Source of the DNA: Bog-532 sp963805255
Lineage (GTDB): Bacteria > Actinomycetota > Actinomycetes > Streptosporangiales > Streptosporangiaceae
Reading direction: 5' to 3'
Assembly: GCA_963805255.1 (NCBI GenBank)
Contig: CAWDTK010000027.1
Span: 1 to 64,000 of the forward strand
Length of the DNA: 64,000 bases
Below, in pieces: positions 33,201 to 42,285 of the stretch. A model generated the notes under the pieces. The model was not told the origin of the DNA, searched no databases, and worked only from the letters and a program-made list of their open reading frames with translations. Position numbers and translations under genes: made by a program. Within the stretch, counting starts at the first letter, position 1, and each line of letters opens with the position of its first letter.

Positions 33201-35937
33201 CCTCGACGTGGTGGACCGCAGCCTGGACCTGCTGGGCCGACTGGCCGACCCCGATCCGGACCGCATCCGGCTGCCAGCCCGCTTCGTCGAGGTGGCGAAG
33301 GAGGAAGTCGCGGCCCAGGACCCCAAACCTGTCCGGAGAGGGACAGGCCGCGTCGATGCCCGCCCGGCGCCATCCCGCCCGCGCGTCGCCCTCGATCCCT
33401 ATGGTGCTGGAGTCCAGGTCATCCTGCCCGCCGTTGGGGAAGCCCCCGATGGGGCGGCCACCTGGCGGGTGACCGCCGACGGCAATCCGGTGACGGTACG
33501 CAGCCAGGCGCAGTGGGTCGGCGCGGCTGAGGCTGCTCCGGAGACGGCTCACCCGCTGGCCCGTCCGGTAAGGACCGTCCAGGTCTCGCTCGTCGGCTGG
33601 GATCACACAACCGAGCTGGACGTCGTCCAGCCGAGCGACCCGATCCTGTTCTTCGGCGACGACGGCAGGCGCCTCCCGGCGCGGCTGCCGCTGCCCCCGG
33701 ACCATGTATGGATCTTGCGCCCGGCGGAGCGTGAACTCGTCGTTCTGGGCGACATGCGCACCGTCACGGAAGCTCCGGTGCCGTTCGGCTGGGAGCGGTG
33801 GCACCTGCAGCTGGCCTCACTGGAGAAGGTCCACTCCCTATCGCTGGCCGGCGGTCCCGCGCACGCCGTGCAGGGCTTCGCCCGCCCCCGACTCCTGCTG
33901 GGCGCTCCCCTGCCGGGAGTGACCACGCCGTACGGCTCACCGGTCTACCCACAGCCGCCGCCGCTCTGGCTACCGGACGCCCCCGATTCGGATATCAGCT
34001 GGCGCGTCGAGGTCCGGCCTGCCGCCCAGGGCGCTCCCCTCCTGTCCCGGGAGATCCGCCGATCCGGGGCGGTCGATATCTGGGACAGCGTGCCCCGGCC
34101 GATTTTGGGTGCCTTCGACGTCACGGTGCGCGGCCCGCTCGGCCGTGGGATGCGCCGGACGATCTTCGTCGCGGAAGGCGTTTCGGTCAGCTACCGGCCT
34201 GCCGTCCGGGCGCTGAAGGTCAGCGGCCTGGAGCCCGGCCAGGCGGAACTGCGGGCGCCGGTCGCCGCGTCGGTGCACCCAGCCCAGCTGCCGTTCCGCG
34301 CCGCGGACCGGGCCCACGTCGCGGAGCTGCGCGCCGGGACCGAGACCGAACCGGTCGTCATCACCCCGCCACACGTGGAGGTGCTGTGTGCGGGTGCGGG
34401 CGCGGGCAGCTGGACCGCCGCGCCAATCCATGCTGCCACCGAAGACATCTCCGATCTCGGCCGCCTGCTGGTCCGCGCGCCCGGGACGGCGCTCACCGCT
34501 GAGCTGGAAGTGTGGGCGGGCCTGCAGCCCGTCCAGACCATCCCACCGAGCGGCGGGCAGGCGTCCGGGCTGGCCGGTTACGAACTGCCCCGGGCCAGCG
34601 AGACGGTGGCGCATCACGGCCGGGCCGAGTTTCTCCTGCCCTGGGGCCAGAGCAGGATGCCCGTGGGCATGGTGCGGCCGCGACGGCTGGCCACCGGCGC
34701 TGAGGTGCGCGACGGCCAGCTCATCATCCGCGACTGCGTCCCGGTCGATGGCCTGACCGCCGCGTTCTACCTGGCCCGGGCGCCGTGGCGGGCTCCGGTC
34801 GTCGTGCCCGTGCCCGGTGACGGGGCGGTCCCGCTTCCTCCGGAGGTACGGGACGCCGGGCCGCTGCGCGTGCTGCTGCGGGTGGAGGACCCGTGGGTGG
34901 TCACGGACTGGCCCGACTGGCCGGGCCGCAACTCCTATGCCTGTGACGCCCCGGGCATGCCGGTCGGCAGCGACGCCGAAGAGGAGGCGCTCTGCCGGTT
35001 CCTGACCGGGCTGGGTGACCTGCCCGCGTCACCAGCCCGGCTGGACCGCCTCTGGCGGCTGATCCATCTCACTGACGACCTGAGAGCGGCAGGCGCGCCT
35101 GCCTCCCTCCGGGAACGCTGCTCGGCCGGGCTGGCCGCCCAGCCCGGGCCGGCGCTGACCGCGCTCCTGGATACCGGGCTGGACTCCGCGGCCTGCGTGG
35201 CCGGGCTGATCAGCAGCGGGCTGGCCACGGCCCGGCCGAAGATCGACGGTGGCCTGCGGAAGGCGGAACAGCTGTGGGGCGCTGTCCCGGCCGCCGCTGC
35301 GGTGCTGTGCAGCCGAGTCCTGGCCGAACCTCCCCACGCGCACGAGGATCCCGCGGCTGCCCTGCTGGATGCGGCCCTGGCCCAGTGTGGCCCCAACCTG
35401 GAGGCCGTGCTCGGCGGCAAGACCGATCCCGCGGCCCGGGTCGGCCAGTTCGGGCCCGAGGCGGAGCGGCTGGCTCTACTGACCCCTGATCAGGTTGAGG
35501 CCGTTTGGCAGGCAGCCCTCGTCGTGCCACAGGCCCTGCTCGACGCCGACACCCGGGCGGTCGCCGCCCGCCAGATGTTCGACGCCCGCCGGACCCTCGC
35601 CGGGCCTGCCCGGGATGCGGCGATCATCGTCCGCGACACCGAAAAGCTGGTGACGGCCTCTCCCTACCCGGACGCGGCCGCGCTCATTACCGCCCGGCGT
35701 CATCCCCAGCGGAAGGGCGGGTGGCTGGCGCTGCCGGCGATGTCCGCCTCTCTTGCGCTCGTGGCGCGGATCGCCGCCCGCGGCAACGAGGCCTGCCGGG
35801 CCTTCGAGCGTGACTGGCGGCCCCGCTGGGCCGACCTGGCGCGGCACGCGCCCGGGCTGGCCAGCATCGACCTGATCCTCGCCGAAGCCCTGATCGCCGG
35901 CGCGGAACGCGCCCGATTCGCAGAGGAAGCGGCATGA
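30283..35937 (+). CDS. RelE-like/UvrD-type SF1 helicase fusion, very large
   Basis: 1,884 aa from the GTG at 30283, which has GGGGAGG 9 nt upstream and matches the start of a paralogous domain at 41555. Residues about 1-115 have a RelE/ParE-toxin-like fold pattern (RLAITKDVLSAFAKLDKRVQ ... DDRIRLLRVDGAWYGAVLV). A UvrD/Rep helicase core follows: Walker A GGPGTGKT (about 266), DEAQD (about 472), SLNYRTTQEI, MQAMKGLEFQAVAV (about 646), ACTRARDHLYVS (about 695). The last roughly 1,170 residues are mostly beta-rich and unknown to me. The ATG of the DUF1998 helicase overlaps its stop. No frameshift. Probably ATP-driven DNA translocase of a defence-type module. Confidence 0.85.
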   Translation: MARLAITKDVLSAFAKLDKRVQAAVEGAIVGFANGDHVEARLEKVPGSLDDRIRLLRVDGAWYGAVLVPDSGDTYCLLTILPSDEAVGYATSHRIGVNQATGVLEVSNSAAIPEVQPSLQTAADPNVIRLFADVSDADLARLGIDAHVRPLVRLLVNDAELDALQPVLPPAQYTALHALASGMTVDEALAEMTPVHFGAMPSEQVHGDDLVAAMERTPDQVAFVSGQEELQLILAHPFAAWRTFLHPSQREIAYRPSYSGPAQVTGGPGTGKTVTVLHRAAFLAARAASASATAAPRAVGAPSPGPDAASVLLTTFNGNLADALHAQLDLLIRDAGVGRIQVINVDRLAYSIVKQARGTPVIADERVLRARWTEAAAASGLDLTPAFLKNEWEQVILAQDLHNEQAYQTCLRTGRGRPLSKAQRSLAWQAAQQVTAEMATARQTTHLQLANEATHLLREAGAPRYRHILVDEAQDLHPAQWRLLRAAVAEGPDDLFIAADPHQRIYNNRVSLASLRISVRGRSRKLSLNYRTTQEILAWAMPLLGSDPVTGLDGEVDSLLGYRSPMRGQRPQLRLATTRDEEFAFLSERIRAWLAAGLEPNAIGLTARSASLLREAREALKADGIDTTPVTGRGGSAGIRAGTMQAMKGLEFQAVAVIGVEEGVVPDTAALTADDEDPLAHAQDLQRERCVLFVACTRARDHLYVSGAGTLSAFLPAQLADPVLPADAGPAVSDPAPTAETPAVSAPAPTAETERAGQDTVLPPGPAQPESASAAGPRTVTTQELLRMRESAWAPQLRGASLVAEADLRPHQTNQVAAALGRLYRKLPDTQSDGESFLLRRPACLVAAMAGVAAENFQGGMYWPVLWQVTGFDGTGLDQGVWGRAFNRAVERLGMATLPSLPLTYVGPILMHAGLPNFCLGNYFRLLLERRRHDPGMDAETFLAWATAPGRNRRLGPLHVPAQRFLIQGGDYALDVVDRSLDLLGRLADPDPDRIRLPARFVEVAKEEVAAQDPKPVRRGTGRVDARPAPSRPRVALDPYGAGVQVILPAVGEAPDGAATWRVTADGNPVTVRSQAQWVGAAEAAPETAHPLARPVRTVQVSLVGWDHTTELDVVQPSDPILFFGDDGRRLPARLPLPPDHVWILRPAERELVVLGDMRTVTEAPVPFGWERWHLQLASLEKVHSLSLAGGPAHAVQGFARPRLLLGAPLPGVTTPYGSPVYPQPPPLWLPDAPDSDISWRVEVRPAAQGAPLLSREIRRSGAVDIWDSVPRPILGAFDVTVRGPLGRGMRRTIFVAEGVSVSYRPAVRALKVSGLEPGQAELRAPVAASVHPAQLPFRAADRAHVAELRAGTETEPVVITPPHVEVLCAGAGAGSWTAAPIHAATEDISDLGRLLVRAPGTALTAELEVWAGLQPVQTIPPSGGQASGLAGYELPRASETVAHHGRAEFLLPWGQSRMPVGMVRPRRLATGAEVRDGQLIIRDCVPVDGLTAAFYLARAPWRAPVVVPVPGDGAVPLPPEVRDAGPLRVLLRVEDPWVVTDWPDWPGRNSYACDAPGMPVGSDAEEEALCRFLTGLGDLPASPARLDRLWRLIHLTDDLRAAGAPASLRERCSAGLAAQPGPALTALLDTGLDSAACVAGLISSGLATARPKIDGGLRKAEQLWGAVPAAAAVLCSRVLAEPPHAHEDPAAALLDAALAQCGPNLEAVLGGKTDPAARVGQFGPEAERLALLTPDQVEAVWQAALVVPQALLDADTRAVAARQMFDARRTLAGPARDAAIIVRDTEKLVTASPYPDAAALITARRHPQRKGGWLALPAMSASLALVARIAARGNEACRAFERDWRPRWADLARHAPGLASIDLILAEALIAGAERARFAEEAA

Positions 35938-37020
35938 CCACCAGCTTCGACCCCCTGGCGACCAGCAACCTGATCGTCGAAGGCTACCGGCGGTACCTCA
36001 AGTCCCTGCTCCCCGTGCGGGACCCCGGCATTGCCACCGCCCTGGACCACGAGATAGCACACAGTCAGCTGACCAAGGGACCACTGCTGGAAGCCGTGCC
36101 GCCCTACGAGCACGGCGCTACCCTGGCCAACCTGGTCGCCGAGGGTGTGCTCAATCCCGCGTTCGCCGGGCTGGCCAGCCGGGCCGTGCCGCTGGACCGG
36201 CCGCTGTACCGGCACCAGGAGCAGGCCATACGCAAGATCACCGCGGGGCGCAACGTCATCGTGGCCACCGGCACAGGCTCTGGCAAGACCGAGAGCTTCC
36301 TGCTGCCGATCCTCGACGCACTTACCGCCGAGCACGCCGAAGGCACACTAGGCCCCGGAGTACGCGCGCTGCTGCTGTACCCGATGAACGCACTGGCCAA
36401 CGACCAGATCAAACGGCTCAGGGAGGCGCTCGCCGTGGCCCCGCACATCACGTTCGGCCGGTACGTGGGCGCCACGCCGCGCACCGCCCGGGAGGCGGCG
36501 GAGAAGTTCGCCGTGCTGAACCCGGGCCAGCCAAGGCTGCCCAACGAGCTGCTGAGCCGGGCAGAGATGCGCGACACACCGCCGCACATCCTGCTCACCA
36601 ACTACGCCATGCTCGAATACCTGTTGCTGCGCCCGGCCGACCTTGACCTGTTCGAGGGCGCCCATGGCGGCCACTGGAGCTTCATTGCCGTGGACGAGGC
36701 GCACGTCTACGACGGCGCGAAGGCCGCCGAGCTGGCCACGCTGCTGCGCCGGCTCCGCGACCGGATCGCCCGGGGCCGGCCGTTGCGCTGCATCGCCACC
36801 AGCGCGACCGTGGGTGATGACCCCCACGCGGTGACTACGTTCGCGCACCGGCTGTTCGACGCCGAATTCGACTGGGTCCCCGATGATGAATTCCGGCAGG
36901 ACCTGATTGGGGCGACCAGGCGGCCCATGCCGGAGGGCCCGTTCTGGGGGCCGCTAGACCCGGCCTCCTACCTGTTCATCGCGCGTGCCGCTGACCCGGA
37001 GGCCGAGGTGCTACGGCTAG

Positions 37021-37928
37021 GGCGTGTCGTGGATCATGGGACGGGGTGCGTAGCAGATGTGATGAGGCGAGTGATGGTGTTGGTAGATGCGCTGCGCTTG
37101 TGTAGCGGGTGGCACGGCGCGGAACTGCTTGAGCTTGCTGAAGCAGCGTTCGACGGTGTTGCGTTCTTGTACCACCCGTCGTAAAGACCAGCAGCAGGCG
37201 ACGGAGCGGCCGCGGTTGCGGCGGTGGGCTTTTGGTCTTCCTTGACGGGGATAACGCCTTGATGCGGTGCTGCCGCAGGTAGGCGCGGTTGCGGCGGAGG
37301 AGTAGGCCTTGTCCGCCATCGCGCGGGGGCGGCTGCGGGGCCTGCCAGGCCGCGCCGCTGGATGCGGACGCGTCATCAGCGGGATGAAGCGGGGGGAGTG
37401 GCCGTGCGGCCGGGGCTTGTTAGCCGGGCGACGGGGCGGCAGCGCAGGTGAGCGGTCAGGTGGATCTTGGTGGTCAGCCCGCCGCGGGAGCGGCCGATCG
37501 CTTCCCGGCCAGATTTCTTGTCATTCGCTGGAGCCCCCTGTGCGGTCATCAGCAGCCGGTGCATGGCGGGCCCCGGCCGCGTGCTGATGGGCCCGGGTGA
37601 CCGTCGAGTCGGCGCTGACCGTCCAGTCCTTGCCCTCGGCCTCATCACACCCGGCCCGCAGCCCGTCCAGGGCCTTTTCCCAGGTTCCATCCAGTGACCA
37701 GCGGCGATGCCGGTTATAGATGGTTTCCAGTTCCCGAAGCCCTCCGGCAGGTCCGCCACGGGCAGCCCGCCCGGGCACGGAAGAAGATCCCGTTGATCAC
37801 CGTCCGGTGATCGGCCCACCGGCCGCCCTGCGGGGATCGGCGGGCAAGAACGCCCGCAGCCGCTCCCACTCTCATCAGTAGGTATGAGTTTCAGTGCTAA
37901 GCATTATGATTAAGAGGGAAGAAGGAAC
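37021..37928 (-). mobile_element. IS5-family-like insertion in the helicase gene, CTAG target duplication
   Basis: 908 bp between CTAG at 37017-37020 and CTAG at 37929-37932. Removing it with one CTAG restores the helicase frame exactly (EAEVLRLAEARGVTGYGDAA). Terminal inverted repeats are poorly conserved, suggesting decay or an altered right end. Confidence 0.8.
37027..37819 (-). pseudogene. IS5-family transposase, multiply frameshifted
   Basis: Scattered over three frames: EGFGNWKTIYNRHRRWSLDG, WTVSADSTVTRAHQHAAGAR (catalytic Asp region), SRGGLTTKIHLTA, and VVQERNTVERCFSKLKQFRA (catalytic Glu in the ERCF motif). This is the order of IS5-group transposases. At least three frame changes, so not functional as read. 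Confidence 0.8.
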
Positions 37929-40900
37929 CTAGCCGAGGCCCGCGGCGTGACCGGTTATGGCGACGCGGCCACCACGCTCGCCCACGAACGGCGGATCGCG
38001 GACCTCCGTAAGCTCCTGGCCGCCCGTCCCCGCCCCTTCCGTGAGCTGGCCGCTGCGCTGTTCGACCCGGGCATCGATCGCGACCAGGCCCTCGCGGCCC
38101 TGGTCAATGCGGGAGCCCGGCTGCGGGACAGCGCGGGGTCCACGGTCCTGTCGGCTCGCTACCACCTGTTCACCCGGGCCAGTGAGGGCGCGTACACCTG
38201 CCTGTCCGAGGCGGGCCCGCACGTCTCGCTGGCCCGCCGGGAAACCTGCGACAGCTGCTCGGCCGCCATGTTCGAGTTCGGCGCCTGCAAGCGCTGCGGG
38301 GCGGTGTACCTGTCCGGGTCCGTGCGGCATACGCCGGAGGGGCTGGTCTTCGGGCCCCGGCAGCGCCCCACCGAGCCCCGGACCTGGCTGCTCGCCGGGG
38401 ACACGCCGGTCGTGGTCGATGAAGACGACGAGACCCTGGAGGAGACCGGCCGTCCCCTCGACACCGACGACGGCGTGCTCTGCGCCGGCTGCGGCGCGCT
38501 GCACGTCGTGGGGACCGCGGGGTGCGCCTGCGGCGGGGCCCGGCTGTGGCCGGTACGGCGGCTGAACACGAAGTCGGACACCGTTCTCAGGCTGCCTGTC
38601 GTGCGGCGCGCGCGGCGCGGCCATGGTGCGCCAGTTCGAGACCGGCGGTGACGCCGCCGCCTCCGTGATCACGACGGCGCTGTACCAGGCGCTCCCGCCT
38701 GCCGAGGGTGAGGAGGCGGATCAGCCCGGGGAAGGCCGCAAGCTGCTGCTGTTCAGCGACAGCCGGCAGGCGGCCGCATTCTTCGCCCCCTACCTGGCAA
38801 CCAGTTACGAGACCATCCAGCACCGGCGGCTCATCCTCGACGCCCTGTCCGGCGCGACCGAGGACGACTACGTCGCGCACGTCGAAGACGTTGCCTACCA
38901 CCTGGTCCGGGTCGCCGACCGTGCGCACGTCTTCGAACGGCGCCGTTCCCGGCAGGAGCGGCAGCGGGAAACCGCCCTGTGGCTGATGACCGAACTGGTG
39001 GCGACCGACGACCGGCAGTCCCTGGAGGGCCGCGGGCTGCTCCGGGTCGAGCTCGGCCGCGAGCCCGGCTGGCGGCTCCCCACCGGGCTCACCACCCTCG
39101 GCCTGAGCGAGCAGGAGGCATGGGACCTGCTCGGCGAGCTGATACGCAGCCTGCGGCAGCAGGGGGCGATCACCATGCCAGATTACGTCGATCCCCGCGA
39201 CGAGCATTTCGACCCGCGGCGGGGCCCGATCTACGTGCGCGCCGAGGCAGCCGAGCCGAAGCGGAAGGTCTTCAGCTGGCTGCCGACCCGGGGGATGAAC
39301 CGGCGGCTCGACTATGTCGCCCGGGTGCTGGACGCCTCCGGCAGCCCGGCGGACCCACGTGCCGTGCTGCGTGGCTGCTGGCGGTTCCTGGAAAGCCAGC
39401 GGGATGGCTGGCTAGCCACCAGCCACGACGGGCGGCTCGGCGTCGTCCGCCAGGTGGACCACACCTGGCTGCGCCTCGCCCCGGTCGGCCCCGACGATGT
39501 GATGTACCGCTGCCGGCAATGCCGGCGCCTCGCCTCGGTGTCGGTCCGGGATGTCTGCACCACCATCGGCTGCGGCGGGGTTCTGGAGAAGTATCTCGTC
39601 CCCGCCGCGGGGGAGGACGAGGACCACTACCGATACCTGTACCGGTCGCTCCATCCGGTCCCGCTCAGCGCGAGCGAGCACACCGGCCAGCTGACCAGCA
39701 TCGAGGCCGCGGAGATTCAGCAGCGCTTCATCCGCGGTGAGATCAACGCCCTGTCCTGCTCGACCACCTTCGAGCTGGGCGTGGACGTGGGCGAACTGCA
39801 GTCGGTGGTGCTGCGCAACATGCCGCCGACCACCGCCAACTACGTGCAGCGGGCCGGCCGGGCCGGCCGGCGCACCGACTCGGCCGCGCTCATCGTGACC
39901 TATGCCCAGCGCCGGTCCCACGACCTGGCCCAGTACCAGAACCCGGTCACTATGGTCGCCGGTGAAGTGAGGGCACCGTATGTGCCGTTGGGTAACGAGC
40001 GCATCGACCGGCGCCATGCTCATTCCGTTGCGCTGGCGGCATTCTTCCGGCACTACAAGGAGCTGACCGGCGAGGAGTGGCACGACGCAGGGGAGTTCTT
40101 CCTGCCTGGCCCTGGCGGAACTCCGCCGCCGAGCCAGCGGGTGCCCGGCTTCCTGGATCCGGTGCCCGGCGGCGTCCGGCAGTCACTGCGGCGGGTGCTG
40201 CCGGAAGCGGTTCAGGCCGAGATCGGGCTGGACACCGGCGACTGGGTGCGGGAGCTGGCCGACTTGCTCGACCGCATCCGGGCCGAGCTCGCGGCCGATG
40301 TGGACGCCTTCGAAGAACGGCGCCTGCAGGCCATCGCCGACCGCAAGGGATACCTGGTCGACCGCTACGAGAAGACGATCAACACACTGACCAAGCGGAA
40401 CCTGATCAACTTCCTGGCCAACCGGAACGTTCTGCCCAAGTACGGGTTTCCCACCGACACGGTGGAGCTGCGGACCCAGTACGCCGACAGCCGGGTCGGC
40501 GGCAAGCTCGACCTGTCCCGGGACCTGTCCTCGGCCATTTACGAATTCGCGCCCGGCGCCGAGCTGGTGGCGGGCGGGCTACTGTGGACCTCGGGGGGCG
40601 TCTACCGGCTGCCTGACCGTGAGCTGATCACGAAGTACTACGCGGTCTGCCGGGCCTGCGGTGGCTATCGGGAAGGCGACGAGCCGCTCGACCCGATCTG
40701 CCCATCCTGTGACGCCCAGCACACGGGCAGGCCCCGGCGTTACTGCGTGCCCGAGTTCGGTTTCGTCGCCCAGCGGAACGCCAAGCGGCCCGGGATGTCG
40801 CCGCCCCGGCGAAGCTGGAACGGCATGACCTATGTCCTGTCACTCGCCTCCGAAGTCCAGGAGGCCACCTGGCAGCTGGCCAACGGCGGCACGGTGACCA

Positions 40901-41554
40901 CCCGGGCCGGCTCCCGCGGCCAGCTCATCGCGGTCTCCGAGGGACCGGGCCTGGCCGGCTACCTGATCTGCGACTGGTGCGGGTGGGGGACGCAGGCGGC
41001 CAGGAAGGTCCCGGATAAGCATCCGCACCTGCTGCGGGAGCGGGACTGCACTGGCCCGTTGCAGTCTCGCTCGCTGGCCCACCGCTATGAGACCGACATC
41101 CTGGCCATCTCCTTCGACGCACTGGCCGCGCCGCTGGCGGACAACGACCACTGGCGATCGACGCTGTACGCGCTGCTCGAAGGGGTGTCGGAACGGCTGC
41201 AGATCAGCCGGGACGACATCGACGGCACGCTGTACCCGACTCCCAGCGGCCGGACCTCACTGGTGATCTTCGACGCGGTGCCTGGCGGGGCCGGCAGCGC
41301 CATCCGCATCGCCCGCTCCTTCGACGAAGTGGTGCGCGCGGCGCTGGACCGGGTCGAGCGGTGCGACTGCGGCGAGGAAACGTCCTGCTACGGCTGCCTG
41401 CGCGGGTACCGCAACCAGCCCTTCCACGAGCAGCTCCGCCGGGGCGCCGCGGTCGATTTCCTGCGGCCGCTCGTCCCGGCCGTGCGTACCCCGTGACATC
41501 GCCTGGTGACCGAGCGCAGACTGCGATGAGGACAACGAAGAAAGGACCTGACTG

Positions 41555-42013
41555 GTGGCACGCCTGGCCATCGCGAAAGGCTTCCTGGCCGAATACGCGA
41601 AGCTGGAGAAGGGCGTGCAGAGCGCCGTTGAGGCGGCGATCGCCAAATTCGCCGAGCACACTCACGCCGGATTGCACCTGGAGAAGCTGCGGCACGGCCC
41701 GGACGACCGGATCCGCACCATCCGGGTGGACCAGTTCTGGCGCGGGGTCGTACTGGCCCCGGACAGCGGCGACACCTACTGCCTGATCACCGTCCTGCCA
41801 CATGACAAGGCGATCGCTTACGCCACCAGCCGCCGGTTCAGCGTCAACCAGGCCCTCGGCGTGCTCGAAGTCCGGGACGAGGAAACCATCCAGCAGATGC
41901 AGCCCTCGCTGCGCACGCCGTCAAACCAGCGGTATCTAACCTGTCTCCCAGCGCGCAGCCGACTCAGGCTTCGGTTAGCGCGGCGCCGGGAAGCAACAAC
42001 AACGAGTACGTGA
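41555..42013 (+). CDS. RelE-like domain protein, probably truncated paralog of the UvrD-fusion N-terminus
   Basis: GTG start preceded by GAAAGGA. Residues 1-127 are clearly homologous to residues 1-127 of the helicase fusion at 30283 (shared DDRIR-(L/T)-(L/I)RVD, VLAPDSGDTYCLITVLP, YATSRRFSVNQALGVLEV and QPSLRT). After about 41925 similarity ends and a short Arg-rich tail follows, in a different frame from the lipoprotein-like sequence that starts there. It may be the stump of a second RelE-UvrD gene or, by chance, a stand-alone RelE-like toxin. Confidence 0.7.
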   Translation: MARLAIAKGFLAEYAKLEKGVQSAVEAAIAKFAEHTHAGLHLEKLRHGPDDRIRTIRVDQFWRGVVLAPDSGDTYCLITVLPHDKAIAYATSRRFSVNQALGVLEVRDEETIQQMQPSLRTPSNQRYLTCLPARSRLRLRLARRREATTTST

Positions 42014-42285
42014 CCGGCCCGTTCACCGTCACGATGACCACCGGGGTAACCGAGCTGCCGTCACAGTTTGACGAGGTGACCGAGTTGGGACAGAACATCC
42101 CCGAATACGGCTCCGTGATCACCGTCAAGAACACCTCAAACAGTTTCTCGGGCTGGGTCGGCCCGGAAGTTGAGTACGTCGAGGGCCACAGCGTCCAAGG
42201 ACAGGTGCTGGATACCGAGACGGCCGATCCGACCGCCGGGAGCAGCGGCGGCCAGAGCGACAATCTGGTGCCGGGACAGTCTGAG
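41926..42285 (+). pseudogene. DUF4352-like extracytoplasmic protein, first fragment
   Basis: A Ser/Ala/Pro linker (SNLSPSAQPTQASVSAAPGS) followed by an immunoglobulin-like strand pattern (VTGPFTVTMTTGVTELPSQF, IPEYGSVITVKNTSNSFSGW, LVPGQSE). The N-terminal signal or lipobox is missing because the sequence is fused to the RelE-like stump near 41925. The 3' end is interrupted at 42285 by the IS-flanked cytochrome b segment; the remainder is at 47811-47938. Confidence 0.75.

Larger units (their letters stand above)
35934..41496 (+). pseudogene. DEAD/DEAH-box helicase with DUF1998 (MZB) domain, split by an IS and frameshifted
   Basis: ATG overlaps the previous stop (ATGA). SF2 core: RHQEQAIRKITAGRNV, Walker A ATGTGSGKTES (about 109), DEAH in VDEAHVYDGAKAAEL (about 253), TSATVGD. 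Then comes the IS5-type insertion (37021-37928). Beyond it are zinc ribbons (CDSCSAAMFEFGACKRCG and CAGCGALHV), the second RecA lobe (LLLFSDSRQAAAFFAPYL, ELGVDVGELQSVVLRN, YVQRAGRAGRR) and the DUF1998 end with a four-Cys cluster (CDCGEETSCYGCLRG). A one-base shift near 38585 separates the parts. Without the IS, and with that base corrected, it encodes about 1,550 aa. DUF1998 helicases include DISARM and Druantia components and MrfA. Confidence 0.9.

Noticed and set aside
30283..41496. Naming the helicase pair as DISARM or Druantia
   Set aside because: The DUF1998 helicase is shared with those systems, but the partner genes that define them (methyltransferase, PLD protein, DruH/DruM and so on) are absent, and the UvrD/RelE-like fusion is not one of their known components.
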